Notes: generated by a model from the sequence alone, not told the origin. A DNA stretch of 64,000 bases from Achromobacter spanius (GCF_029637605.1 NZ_CP121261.1:2108001-2172000), one strand, 5' to 3'. Numbered from the stretch's first letter, positions 36,895-47,448 are shown. Made by a program: numbers and translations.

Positions 36895-37691
36895 GATGGG
36901 TTACGCGCGTTGTCCGGGCGTGTTCTATTGACCGGTCGTTCGCGCTGCACCCATCCTACGATTGACGTGCAGGAGGCCGTAGGATGGGTGCGGCGCGCAC
37001 GGCTACATAGAAGAACACAGACGCTCAACGCGCAAACCCATCAAGCAGCGCATCACAATGGCCGGGATCGATCAGATACCAAGGCCGGCCGATGGGTTAC
37101 GCGCGTTGTCCGGGCGTGTTCTATTGACCGGTCGTTCGCGCTGCACCCATCCTACGATTGACGTGCAGGAGGCCGTAGGATGGGTGTGGCGCGCAGGGCT
37201 ACATAGAAGAACACAGACGCTCAACGCGCAAACCCATCAAGCAGCGCATCCCAATGGCCGGGATCGATCAGATGCCAAGGCCGGCCGATGGGTTACGCGC
37301 GTTGTCCGGGCGTGTTCTATTGACCGGTCGTTCGCGCTGCACCCATCCTACGATTGACGTGCAGGAGGCCGTAGGATGGGTGTGGCGCGCAGGGCTACAT
37401 AGAAGAACACAGACGCTCAACGCGCAAACCCATCAAGCAGCGCATCCCAATGGCCGGGATCGATCAGATGCCAAGGCCGGCCGATGGGTTACGCGCGTTG
37501 TCCGGGCGTGTTCTATTGACCGATCATTCGCGCTGCACCCATCCTACGATTGACGTGCAGGAGGCCGTAGGATGGGTGTGGCGCGCAGGGCTACATAGAA
37601 GAACACAGACGCTCAACGCGCAAACCCATCAAGCAGCGCATCCCAATGGCCGGGGTCGATAAGATGCCAAGGCCGGCCGATGGGTCACACG
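36895..37691 (+). repeat. Array A: four tandem 196-bp REPIN-like units
   Basis: The motif GATGGGTTACGCGCGTTG recurs at 36895, 37091, 37287 and 37483 (exactly 196 bases apart), and the start of a fifth copy lies at 37679. Each unit, using 37091 as example, has half-element 1 (37091-37156), a 17-base linker, half-element 2 (37174-37238) in opposite orientation, and a 48-base linker. The two halves are diverged copies of one approximately 65-bp element bounded by GATGGGT and ACCCATCCTACG. Units 2 to 4 are nearly identical; unit 1 differs more. Reading frames of about 99 codons run through the units but have no ribosome-binding sites and shift frame every unit. The array starts 50 bases after the ABC-F stop. 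Confidence 0.95.
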
Positions 37692-37795
37692 CCGCTCAAC
37701 CCGTCAGGTTCATGTACACACTCAACCCGCCAGCTTCATACCCACACTCAACCCGCCAGCTTCATACCCACACTCAACCCGCAAGCTTCATATGC
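37692..37795. repeat. 26-bp tandem repeat copied from the 3' end of the GNAT gene
   Basis: Units starting ACACTCAACCCGCCAGC lie at 37718, 37744 and 37770, with a more diverged copy from 37692. The copy at 37770 is the real end of the acetyltransferase gene (codons for MKLAG and the stop, on the minus strand). The other copies lie downstream of the stop and each repeats the ATG-AAG-CTG-GCG-GG-TTGA tail. Confidence 0.9.
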
Positions 37796-38211
37796 ACGAT
37801 CGGAAACGGGCGGCCGGCGTCGTCGTGGGCCGAGCGGCCGGTGTCGACGAAACCATAGTGTTTGTAAAACCCGTGTGCTTGCGGATTCTGTTCGTTCACG
37901 TCCACCAGCAGGGTGCCGTGCAGCGAGCGCGCGAAATTCAGCAGGCGGCGGCCGGCGCCTTTGCCGCGCTTGCTGGCGTCCACGAACAGCATTTCGACCT
38001 TGTTGCCTGATAGCCCCATGAAGCCGGCGATCTCGCCGTCGCCGTCCTCACAGACCCACACCCGCACCGACGGCAGATAGGTGTTGAGGATCTGCGGGTA
38101 CATGGCCTGGATTTCCTTTTCCGTCAGGAAGGAATGCGTGGCGCGCACCGAGCGGAGCCAGATGTCCGCCAAAGCCAGGTCGTCGCCGTGGTTGCGTTCT
38201 CGGATATTCAT
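37774..38211 (-). CDS. yjaB: GNAT acetyltransferase, YjaB-like
   Basis: A 145-residue GCN5-related N-acetyltransferase closely resembling E. coli YjaB: N-terminal LADIWLRSVRATHSFL, central VEMLFVDASKRGKGAGRRLLNFA with the acetyl-CoA pyrophosphate loop R-G-K-G-A-G-R, and the C-terminal VNEQNPQAHGFYKHYGFVDTGRSAHDDAGRPFPIVHM. It transfers acetyl from acetyl-CoA to an unknown amine. It is the last gene of the peptide-transport operon, 14 bases after the M14 gene. Its stop codon lies in the first unit of a 26-bp tandem repeat. Confidence 0.88.
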   Translation of the reverse strand: MNIRERNHGDDLALADIWLRSVRATHSFLTEKEIQAMYPQILNTYLPSVRVWVCEDGDGEIAGFMGLSGNKVEMLFVDASKRGKGAGRRLLNFARSLHGTLLVDVNEQNPQAHGFYKHYGFVDTGRSAHDDAGRPFPIVHMKLAG

Positions 38212-38225
38212 GTTCTTGTTGGTGT

Positions 38226-39965
38226 TTACAGTCCCGAGCGATACAGGTCGGTCGCGGCCAGGACGGTTTCCATTTGCACAGTATGCGCGAAGACAAAGCG
38301 GTCGCCGTAGACGGTTTCATCCGGAAACTCGGAGATCAAAGCCAGCGGCAAATCCTCGCGATCCGTCTCCGTGATCTGTACCGGAATGCCGTTCATGACC
38401 TCGAAGCCGGTTTCCAGCGCATGCGCGTGAAAGAGTTCCAGTTGGCGGGCGTTGAATTCCACCAGCCCGGCCACCTTGTCGGCCAGGCGCGCGGTGACGC
38501 CTTTGATCAGCCGGTGCGCGCGTTCACGCCAGCCCGGATGATGGCGCAACACCAGGAAGAATCCCTTGGGTATGGTCCACAGCTCGAAATTGCGCGGCAG
38601 ATAACCCGACAGGGGACGCGTCCACTCATGCGCGGGGTAGCCGTGCAGGTTGATGTGCAACTGTGCGCCGCTGATCGCCTGCGCCTGATGACGCGCGTCG
38701 CGTTCAAAGAACGGTGCATGTTCGCGGTAGGCGATGTCGTCGCCCAGCGCGCTGTAGCGCGAGGCGTGCAGCATGTGGCGCGGATGATGTTCGCGCAGGC
38801 GGTTGAACAGCGCGTAGCCGTCAGGGTTTTCGGCGGCGACCAGCGCAAAGTGCGCGTTGCCGCGTTCGGCCAGCGTCTGCGCCGCGCGCAGCGCGCCCAC
38901 AATGCCCGACGTTTCATTGGCGTGCTGCGCGCCCGAGATGAAGACGGCCGGTCCGGGGCCGCGCACATACGTGCCCAGCACGGGGCGACCCTGGCGCGAT
39001 ACCGCCTGAAAGGCGTCGCCGCCAAACGCCGCCACACAGCCGGCGATCTGGGCAGCCGTCAACGGCTCGCGGCGTTGCGCCAGCGGCCCATCGGGTCGCG
39101 CGGGCGTAACCGGAGCGACGGGGGCAAACGGCTCTAGCGACATCTGCACACGCGCCGCGCCGTCATGGCGGCGGATGTCGGGAATGATCTGGCCCGGCTG
39201 CAAGCCACGGTCGCCCGACGGCCGGCCGGAGTGATGCTGAAAATGTTCCAGCAGCGTGAAGTACACGTCTTCGTGCAGGGCTTCAAAGGTGCTGACGATT
39301 TCTTCGTCCACCGGCAGCGCGAAGTCCATGCCGGGCAGGTCCACCCGAATTTCCAGGCGGTCGAAATAAGGCTCGTGCGCGCCCCAGGCATGGTTGCGCA
39401 CGGTGTCGACGATGCTGCGGAACACTTGCTGGTATTCGGTGGCTTGGGCGCCGTCGGTCTGCGTCACGCCGTCGGCATCGCGCACGCGCAGCCAGCCGGT
39501 GGGCGACAGTTCCGGTGTGCCGTCTTGCGCGGCGCCCAGCACGTTGGGCGCGAAAACGCGCGACTCGACCGTGCGGCCATCAGCGTAGTTCAGGGTGACG
39601 TCATAGTGCAGGTCGGACCCGCCTTCCTGCATCACGACGCGCACGCCTTCCAGCAGCGCGACCAGCGGGTAGGCTTCCAGCGTAAAGCGCTTGGCCAGCG
39701 CGTGTTCGTGCAGCGGATAGCGCACCAGCGCCGACACCAGGCCTTCGCGATCGACTTCTTCCAGGAAGTAATGCAGCAACGGCTTGTAGGCGCTGCGAAA
39801 GCGCGCCGTGACGCCGGCCTGCGCCAGCCGCGCCTCTGCCGCGCGGCGCGCATCAACGCCTTCAAACAGCCAGCCTTCCACCACCGCGCCACGCCACACG
39901 GGCGCCAGGTAGGAATGGGTCCAGGCGTCCAGCGTGCGGTCAAATGATTTTTCAAGCAAAGACAT
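38226..39965 (-). CDS. M14-family zinc carboxypeptidase-like protein
   Basis: A 579-residue protein without a signal peptide. The C-terminal half is an M14-type domain: GAQHANETSG gives zinc ligands His348 and Glu351, and INLHGYPAHEW the third histidine (probably His442). A later glutamate in LISEFPDETVYGDRF may be catalytic. The N-terminal 290 residues form a separate region of unknown role with PVDEEIVSTFEALHEDVYFTLLEHFQHHSGR. Placed after dppC, it could trim peptides imported by the adjacent transporter in the cytoplasm. Substrate unknown. Confidence 0.75.
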   Translation of the reverse strand: MSLLEKSFDRTLDAWTHSYLAPVWRGAVVEGWLFEGVDARRAAEARLAQAGVTARFRSAYKPLLHYFLEEVDREGLVSALVRYPLHEHALAKRFTLEAYPLVALLEGVRVVMQEGGSDLHYDVTLNYADGRTVESRVFAPNVLGAAQDGTPELSPTGWLRVRDADGVTQTDGAQATEYQQVFRSIVDTVRNHAWGAHEPYFDRLEIRVDLPGMDFALPVDEEIVSTFEALHEDVYFTLLEHFQHHSGRPSGDRGLQPGQIIPDIRRHDGAARVQMSLEPFAPVAPVTPARPDGPLAQRREPLTAAQIAGCVAAFGGDAFQAVSRQGRPVLGTYVRGPGPAVFISGAQHANETSGIVGALRAAQTLAERGNAHFALVAAENPDGYALFNRLREHHPRHMLHASRYSALGDDIAYREHAPFFERDARHQAQAISGAQLHINLHGYPAHEWTRPLSGYLPRNFELWTIPKGFFLVLRHHPGWRERAHRLIKGVTARLADKVAGLVEFNARQLELFHAHALETGFEVMNGIPVQITETDREDLPLALISEFPDETVYGDRFVFAHTVQMETVLAATDLYRSGL

Positions 39966-40011
39966 GCTTTGGTTTCCTTCGGGGTTCTTGCGGCATCTGG
40001 CAAAGAGACAA

Positions 40012-40029
40012 ATGCCCCTTGCGGGGCAT
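40012..40029 (-). other. Hairpin between dppC and the M14 gene
   Basis: ATGCCCC (40012-40018) and GGGGCAT (40023-40029) pair perfectly around TTGC. On the minus strand a T-rich but interrupted stretch follows, so it may partly terminate or protect the transport mRNA and so lower expression of the last two genes. Confidence 0.5.
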
Positions 40030-40037
40030 CTGATCTT

Positions 40038-40916
40038 TTACACCTTTCCAGTGGGGTCCAGGCGGTCTCGCAACCAATCTCCCAGCAGATTAAGGCCCAG
40101 CACGGTCAGCATGATCGCCAGGCCGGGGAAGACGCTGACCCACCACGCGGTCTGCATGTAGGTGCGGCCATCGGCCAGCATGCCGCCCCAACTGGGAATC
40201 ATCGGGTCCACGCCCAGGCCCAGGAAGGTCAGACTGCTTTCCAGCAGGATGTTGTTGGCCACGTTCAAGGTCATCAGGATGACCAGCGGACCCAGCAGGT
40301 TGGGCACGATGTGATGGCGAATCATGGCCAGGTCGCGCACGCCGAAGGCGCGGGCGGCCAGCACGAATTCGCGCTCACGCAGCGCCAGCACCTGGGCGCG
40401 CACCAGCCGCGCATACTGCACCCACTGCGAAACGATCATGAAGAAGATCACGTTGAACAGGCCGCCCCCCAGGATGGCGATGAACGTGATGGCCACCAGG
40501 ATGAACGGCAGCGCCAGTTGCACGTCGGCAAAGCGCATGACGACCATGTCCCAGAAGCCGCGGTAGTAGCCCGCGATCAGGCCCATGACGATGCCCAGCA
40601 GCGCGCCGCCGATAACGGACGCGAAGCCCACCATCAGCGAGATCTTGCCGCCCACGATCACGCGGGCCAGCACGTCGCGGCCCAAGGGGTCGGTGCCGAA
40701 GGGATGCGCGGCCGACGCGAACGGCGCCATCAGGCGCGAGGCCAGGTCCATGGATTCGCCGCCGTCGGGGAACAGCCAGCCAGATGTCAGCACCAGCAGG
40801 ATCATGGCGCCGGTGAGAATGGCGCCCAGCACGAATTCCAGCGAACGGTAGCGGCTGCGCGGCTTGACGGGCTTGGGCGTGGCGGCGATGGGGGAAGTTG
40901 TCTGCATAAGGCTCAC
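40038..40916 (-). CDS. dppC: Peptide ABC transporter permease DppC-like
   Basis: A 292-residue inner-membrane permease with an N-terminal helix (about 30-50), a periplasmic loop containing HPFGTDPLGRDVLARVI, which is characteristic of DppC/OppC, then five more helices. The EAA loop that meets the ATPases is seen at EFVLAARAFGVRDLAMIRHHIVPNL. The GTG at 40916 overlaps the dppB stop by four bases (GTGA); an ATG at 40907 is an alternative. It pairs with DppB to form the channel. Confidence 0.92.
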   Translation of the reverse strand: MSLMQTTSPIAATPKPVKPRSRYRSLEFVLGAILTGAMILLVLTSGWLFPDGGESMDLASRLMAPFASAAHPFGTDPLGRDVLARVIVGGKISLMVGFASVIGGALLGIVMGLIAGYYRGFWDMVVMRFADVQLALPFILVAITFIAILGGGLFNVIFFMIVSQWVQYARLVRAQVLALREREFVLAARAFGVRDLAMIRHHIVPNLLGPLVILMTLNVANNILLESSLTFLGLGVDPMIPSWGGMLADGRTYMQTAWWVSVFPGLAIMLTVLGLNLLGDWLRDRLDPTGKV

Positions 40917-41836
40917 CGCGTGCGGATACGGGGATCGACGATGCCGTAGGCAATGTCGACGATCAGGTTGACCAGGACGATGACGGCGGCCAGCACGGTG
41001 ACCGTGCCTTGCAGCACCGGGTAGTCGCGGCCCGAAATGGCGTCAAACGCCAGCGTGCCGAGTCCGGGCCAGTTGAAGACCATTTCAATCACGACGATGC
41101 CGCCGATCAGGCCGCCGAACTGCAGGCCCAGATAGGTGATGAGCGGAATCGCGCAATTGCGCAGCGCGTGCTTGTACAGCACCACGCGCTCTTTCAGGCC
41201 CTTGCTGCGCGCCACCATGATGTATTGCGCCGACAGCGTTTCCAGCATGGTGGTGCGCACCAGGCGGATGTTGGTGGCGCTAAGAATGATGGCCATCGTC
41301 AGGGACGGCAGCACCAGGCTGGCCGGGCCGCTCCAGCCCGAAGGCGGCAGCAGCGGGAAGGTGATCGACAGCAGCAACACCAGCATCAGCGCCAGCCAGA
41401 AGTTGGGGAACGACAACCCCACCAGCGACAGGATGCGGATGGCCTGGTCCATGGGCTTGCCGCGCTTGATGGCGGCCTGGATGCCCAGCGGCAGCGAAAT
41501 CAGAATCGACACGATCAGCGACGTGAACGCCAGCATCAGCGTGGCGGGCAAGGCGTCGCCGATCAGCTTGGACACCGACGTGCCGCCCATGAAGCTGCGG
41601 CCGAAATCGCCATGCAACAGGCCTTGCATGTACGACAGGTATTGCTCGTAAAAGGGGCGGTTCAGCCCCAGCGCCTGGCGAATGTTGGCCAGGTCTTGTT
41701 CGGTGACGCTGCCCGAACCCTGGCTGAGCATCAGCGCGGGGTCGCCGGTCAGGCGCACGGCATAGGAAACCAGCAGTGTCACGGCGACGATCACGAAGAC
41801 CGCCTGCAACACGCGTTTGATGAGAAATCCGGTCAT
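40913..41836 (-). CDS. dppB: Peptide ABC transporter permease DppB-like
   Basis: A 307-residue permease with six membrane helices. The N-terminal MTGFLIKRVLQAVFVIVAVTLLVSYAVRLTGDPA is the usual DppB/OppB first helix and TGDP motif, and YIMVARSKGLKERVVLYKHALRNCAIP is the EAA loop. It is translated 46 bases after dppA across a strong hairpin and overlaps dppC. Inner membrane. Confidence 0.92.
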   Translation of the reverse strand: MTGFLIKRVLQAVFVIVAVTLLVSYAVRLTGDPALMLSQGSGSVTEQDLANIRQALGLNRPFYEQYLSYMQGLLHGDFGRSFMGGTSVSKLIGDALPATLMLAFTSLIVSILISLPLGIQAAIKRGKPMDQAIRILSLVGLSFPNFWLALMLVLLLSITFPLLPPSGWSGPASLVLPSLTMAIILSATNIRLVRTTMLETLSAQYIMVARSKGLKERVVLYKHALRNCAIPLITYLGLQFGGLIGGIVVIEMVFNWPGLGTLAFDAISGRDYPVLQGTVTVLAAVIVLVNLIVDIAYGIVDPRIRTR

Positions 41837-41842
41837 GAGGCG

Positions 41843-41866
41843 CCGCCCCGGTTTTCACCGGGGCGG
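41843..41866 (-). other. Intercistronic hairpin between dppA and dppB
   Basis: CCGCCCCGG (41843-41851) and CCGGGGCGG (41858-41866) pair perfectly around a six-base loop. Similar stem-loops after solute-binding-protein genes of ABC operons stabilise the upstream mRNA and allow more binding protein than permease to be made; that role is inferred here. Confidence 0.7.
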
Positions 41867-41882
41867 ATCGTTGGGTTGATGC

Positions 41883-43415
41883 TTACTCGACGGTCGCGTT
41901 GAGGAAACGGAAGCGGATGTCGCCCGGGACTTCCAGATTCTTCACGCGCTTGTTCACGCCCACGATCGTGTTCAGGCTGTACAGCGGCATTTCCAGCGCC
42001 TGATCGGCAACGTAGGTGGCAATTTCCTGCAGCATGGCTTCGCGCTTCTTCACGTCGTAGACGGCGCGTTGCGCTTCCAACATGCCATTCAGCTTGGCGT
42101 CGTTGTCATACGGGTTCCACTTCTGGCCCGTGTGATACATCAGGTACGCGGTGTTGTCGTAGTCGTACGTCCAGCCGCCCCACTGGTTCTGCCACATCTC
42201 GCCCGTCTTGCCACCCGGGATGATGTCGTTCAACAGCACGCCGGTTTCATACGGCTTGATAGTGGCGCGCACGCCCACGCCTTGCAGGTAGCCCGACACG
42301 GCCTGGGCCACTTCGCGGAAGTTCGAATCGCTGCCGCGCACGTCGATCTGCACGGTGGCGCCCGGCTTCACGCCGGCGGCGGCCAGCAGCTTCTTGGCTT
42401 CAGCGGGGTTGAACGGAAGGGGCTTTTGCTCGGGGTTGAAGCCGAAGGATTGCGGGCCCTGGAAGCTGGCGATGACCTTGGCCTGGCCCAGCAGCAACTG
42501 CTTGACGATGGCTTCGCGGTCGACCGCCATGATCAGCGCGCGGCGCACGTCGCGGTTTTGCGTGATGCCGCCCTTGGTGTTGTAGCGCAGCGCGAAAGCG
42601 ACCGGGCCACCCGTCGAGATGACGTCGGCGTTGCCGGACTTCTTCACGGTCTCGATCAGGCCCAGCGGGATCAGCGTGGCGATGTCGATGCGGCCGGCTT
42701 GCAGCTCGGCCACTTGCGTGCCGGGCTCGCTGATGAAGCGGTACACGACCTTGTCCAGCTTGGGCTTGCCGCCCCAGTAGTCGTCGTTACGCGCCAGCGT
42801 CACGTTGACCTTGGGCTGGTAGCTTTCAAACTTGAACGGGCCGGTGCCGACCGGGTGCGTGTTGAAGTAGTCCTCGCCCTTTTCCTTGATGTACTTGGGC
42901 GGCACGATCATGGCGCCGTAGCCGGCCAGCTTGGTCAGCAGCACCGGATCGGGCTGCTTCAGGATGAAGTCGACGGTGTATTCGTCCACCACCTTGATCT
43001 CGCCGATGGAGTCGTAGTTGGACTTTTGCGGGCCCTTGGCGCCTTCCGCGCCCAGCAGGCGTTCAAACGTGAACTTCACGGCTTCGGCGTTGAAGGGCTC
43101 GCCGTTGTGGAACTTGACGCCTTCACGCAGCTTGAAGCGCAGGCGCTTGTTCTCGTCCAGGTATTCCCAACTGGTGGCCAGGCCCGGTTGCAGCTTCAGG
43201 TCGGCGCCGCGCATCGTCAGGCCGTCATACAGGTTGCCGCCCACCGAACCCCAGAAGGTCACGAAGGTGTCGATGGGATCCCAGCTACCCGGGTCCTGGT
43301 TGATGGCCACGCTGAGCGTGCCCGCGGCATGCGCGGTCGACAAGACGGCGGGCAGTGCGCCGCCCAGCGCCAGGGTCAGGGCGGTGGCGGTGAAGGTGGT
43401 GCGGAAGAATTGCAT
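41883..43415 (-). CDS. dppA: Periplasmic peptide-binding protein DppA-like (family 5)
   Basis: A 510-residue family 5 solute-binding protein. The signal peptide covers about residues 1-31 (ending THA-AGT). Mature motifs are SVAINQDPGSWDPIDTFVTFWGSVGGNLYDGL, LRFKLREGVKFHNGEPFNAEAVKFTFERLL (signature) and the C-terminal WGGWTYDYDNTAYLMYHTG. The ligand might be a di- or oligopeptide, glutathione or another peptide-like compound. The ATG at 43415 follows TGGAG; ten upstream codons are open. It is downstream of the fused ATPase, an unusual but known order. Confidence 0.9.
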   Translation of the reverse strand: MQFFRTTFTATALTLALGGALPAVLSTAHAAGTLSVAINQDPGSWDPIDTFVTFWGSVGGNLYDGLTMRGADLKLQPGLATSWEYLDENKRLRFKLREGVKFHNGEPFNAEAVKFTFERLLGAEGAKGPQKSNYDSIGEIKVVDEYTVDFILKQPDPVLLTKLAGYGAMIVPPKYIKEKGEDYFNTHPVGTGPFKFESYQPKVNVTLARNDDYWGGKPKLDKVVYRFISEPGTQVAELQAGRIDIATLIPLGLIETVKKSGNADVISTGGPVAFALRYNTKGGITQNRDVRRALIMAVDREAIVKQLLLGQAKVIASFQGPQSFGFNPEQKPLPFNPAEAKKLLAAAGVKPGATVQIDVRGSDSNFREVAQAVSGYLQGVGVRATIKPYETGVLLNDIIPGGKTGEMWQNQWGGWTYDYDNTAYLMYHTGQKWNPYDNDAKLNGMLEAQRAVYDVKKREAMLQEIATYVADQALEMPLYSLNTIVGVNKRVKNLEVPGDIRFRFLNATVE

Positions 43416-43469
43416 GGTCGCTCCAGGGACGGGAACTCGGATCACACCGAGAAAAAAAGGGGGCTGTCT

Positions 43470-45323
<1,854 letters not shown>

Positions 45324-45332
45324 CGTGGATTC

Positions 45333-45845
45333 TCACAGCGAGGTGGCGGCGCGGGCGGCTTGGTCGTACAGGCCCGAGAGGGCGCGCAAGGTGTTGGCCA
45401 ATTGGTGGCTGGCCTCGTCCGCCGCGGGGGAGTCGATGAACGATTGGACGAGGCATTGCTCGCGCACTTCGGCGTAGCGCGCAATGGCGGCGGCGCCGGC
45501 GTCGGTGGTGGTGTAGATCACTTCCTTGCCCGTCTTGGCGCTTTGCACCACACCCAGCCGTTCCAGCTTTTTCAGCGAGTAGTTCACCAGGTGGGTGTCT
45601 TCAACGTTCAACGTGAAGCAGATGTCGGCCAGCTTCTTGCCGCGTCCACGGTGGAACACGTGGTTCAGCACCAGGATGTCCAGCGAAGTCAGGTCGGGCA
45701 GGCCGGCGCACGCCATGCAGCGCACCATCCAGCGATTGAAGGCGTGGGACGCGATGATCAGGCCGAATTCCACCTCGGACAACTGCGGGGCGGACGTGGC
45801 GAGATGGGCGGAAGAAACGATGGCGTCCCGGATGGAAGCAGACAT
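45333..45845 (-). CDS. MarR-like winged-helix regulator of the peptide operon
   Basis: A 170-residue winged-helix DNA-binding protein of the MarR superfamily. Residues about 22-130 contain EFGLIIASHAFNRWMVRCMACAG, LTSLDILVLNHVFHRGRGKKLADICFTLNVEDTHLVNYSLKKLERLGVV and the wing KTGKEVIYTTTDAG. I chose the ATG at 45845; the frame is open for 73 more codons, but these run over the regulatory gap. It is the promoter-proximal gene of the operon and probably regulates it. Confidence 0.8.
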   Translation of the reverse strand: MSASIRDAIVSSAHLATSAPQLSEVEFGLIIASHAFNRWMVRCMACAGLPDLTSLDILVLNHVFHRGRGKKLADICFTLNVEDTHLVNYSLKKLERLGVVQSAKTGKEVIYTTTDAGAAAIARYAEVREQCLVQSFIDSPAADEASHQLANTLRALSGLYDQAARAATSL

Positions 45846-45998
45846 GACAGGCGTGGGTGGGCACGGTTCGATGACAAAACGTTGGCGAATTATTGACGAT
45901 TTGTTGTTATGGAGGCATTCGGGATAACCCTGGGAAATAAGCTTATGTGGCCGCCAGGCGCGATGTTTGCTGCCGTTTCCTAATGCCATCGATTTAGT

Positions 45999-46032
45999 AA
46001 TCGTCTGGTTCAGATCAGGAATCGTCTGATTC
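45999..46032. promoter_or_regulatory. Two operator-like sites 21 bases apart
   Basis: AATCGTCTGGTTC at 45999-46011 is repeated as AATCGTCTGATTC at 46020-46032, exactly 21 bases (two helix turns) downstream. The second copy, with the preceding G, is a perfect GAATC-N4-GATTC palindrome; the first is an imperfect version. They lie in the 270-base gap between the MarR-like gene and the methyltransferase-like gene, so they may bind that regulator. Confidence 0.5.
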
Positions 46033-46115
46033 TTCCCGGTCAGGCGCTCCCTATCATTTTTCAATCGCTTTGCTTCCGTCCGCGTCGAGCCGATCAGGAC
46101 GCCAAGCTCTTGAAA

Positions 46116-46796
46116 ATGAACCTATCAATGGAACAAGGGATGCGGAATCTGAACACGCTATTCAAGCGGGCACTGTTCAAGTTGTCTCCCAGAATCGCTG
46201 AACGCCTGAATATCGATTTCAGGCTTCGGGTGCCGAACCGCGTATTTCTCGAGGAATCGGTATTCGGATATCTGAATGAACTGGCCGCGGAATCGGACCA
46301 CGATATCAAGACCTTGTTCGTGGGCATCGACAAGCACAACTGGCATTACCCCAGGCTATTGCTCTGCCAGTTTCACTCGCTGGATATCGAGTCCCGCAAG
46401 GCGGTCTACGGGCCACCGGACAGGCATTGGACAGGTAGCGCCACCAGGATGGCCGATCACTATGGCCCGAACGCTTTTGATGTGGTGGTGGCCAATGGGT
46501 TGCTGGGCTTCGGCATCAACAGCGCGCCGGATTTCAGGCGCTTGATCACGCAATGCGAACGGGTACTGAAGCCCGGCGGCCTGCTGGTGCTGGGCTATAA
46601 CGACCGTCCTGATCGCGCGCCCTTTCCGGTTTTGCCCGTGGTGAGCGAGTTCTTTGAATTGTTCGTGCCACCCATTGCCGGCGTTGATCATCATCTTCAC
46701 CGGGTTGACGACGCTTTTCAGCACGTTTTTGTATTTCTTAGAAAGCCAAGGGCGTTGGCATCCGATCGATCTCAACTATCGCGATACGCGGTGTGA
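46116..46796 (+). CDS. SAM-dependent methyltransferase-like protein
   Basis: A 226-residue protein with a degenerate class I methyltransferase core: DIKTLFVGIDKHNWHYPRLL (motif I position, lacking the usual glycine trio), FDVVVANGLLGFGINSAPDFRRLITQCERVLKPGGLLVLGYNDRP (motifs II-III, with the typical VLKPGG turn). The base composition is visibly lower in G+C than the neighbours, which suggests acquisition. Starts at 46110, 46116 and 46128 are all possible. The stop codon TGA is the first bases of the 196-bp repeat array. The substrate is unknown. Confidence 0.68.
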   Translation: MNLSMEQGMRNLNTLFKRALFKLSPRIAERLNIDFRLRVPNRVFLEESVFGYLNELAAESDHDIKTLFVGIDKHNWHYPRLLLCQFHSLDIESRKAVYGPPDRHWTGSATRMADHYGPNAFDVVVANGLLGFGINSAPDFRRLITQCERVLKPGGLLVLGYNDRPDRAPFPVLPVVSEFFELFVPPIAGVDHHLHRVDDAFQHVFVFLRKPRALASDRSQLSRYAV

Positions 46797-47448
46797 TGGG
46801 TTTGCGCGTTGAGCGTCCGCTTTCTTTTATATAGCCGTGCGCGCCACACCCATCCTACGGCCATCTGCATGCCAATCGTAGGATGGGTGCAGCGCGAACG
46901 ACCGGTCAACAGAACACGCCAGGACAACGCGCGTAACCCATCGGCCGGCCTTGGCATCTGGTCGATCCCAACCATAGTGATGCGCTGCTTGATGGGTTTG
47001 CGCGTTGAGCGTCCGCTTTCTTTTATATAGCCGTGTGCGCCACACCCATCCTACCGCCATCTGCATGCCAATCGTAGGATGGGTGCAGCGCGAACGACCG
47101 GTCAACAGAACACTCCAGGACAACGCGCGTAACCCATCGGCCGGCCTTGGCATCTGGTCGATCCCAACCATAGTGATGCGCTGCTTGATGGGTTTGCGCG
47201 TTGAGCGTCCGTGTTCTTTTATATAGCCGTGCGCGCCACACCCATCCTACGGCCATCTGCATGCCAATCGTAGGATGGGTGCAGCGCGAACGACCGGTCA
47301 ACAGAACACCCCAGGACAACGCGCGTAACCCATCAGCCGGCCTTGGCATCTGGTCGATCCCAACCATAGTGATGCGCTGCTTGATGGGTTTGCGCGTTGA
47401 GCGTCCGTGTTCTTTTATATAGCCGTGCGCGCCACACCCATCCTACGA
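46795..47448 (-). repeat. Array B: inverted array of the 196-bp REPIN-like unit
   Basis: GATGGGTTTGCGCGTTGAG recurs at 46795, 46991, 47187 and 47383, again 196 bases apart. The array holds three full units and one final half-element ending with ACCCATCCTACG at 47447. Read on the minus strand it matches array A along the whole unit with scattered changes, so the two arrays are inverted with respect to each other. It sits exactly between two converging genes, both of whose stop codons fall in the outermost repeat motif. Confidence 0.95.

Noticed and set aside
37058..37662. Repeated frames of about 99 codons within array A
   Set aside because: They are near-identical because the DNA is repeated, shift frame from unit to unit (196 is not a multiple of three) and lack ribosome-binding sites.
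46772..47367. Frames of 67-114 codons in array B
   Set aside because: Same reason as for array A; the encoded peptides mirror the array A frames and contain no domain.
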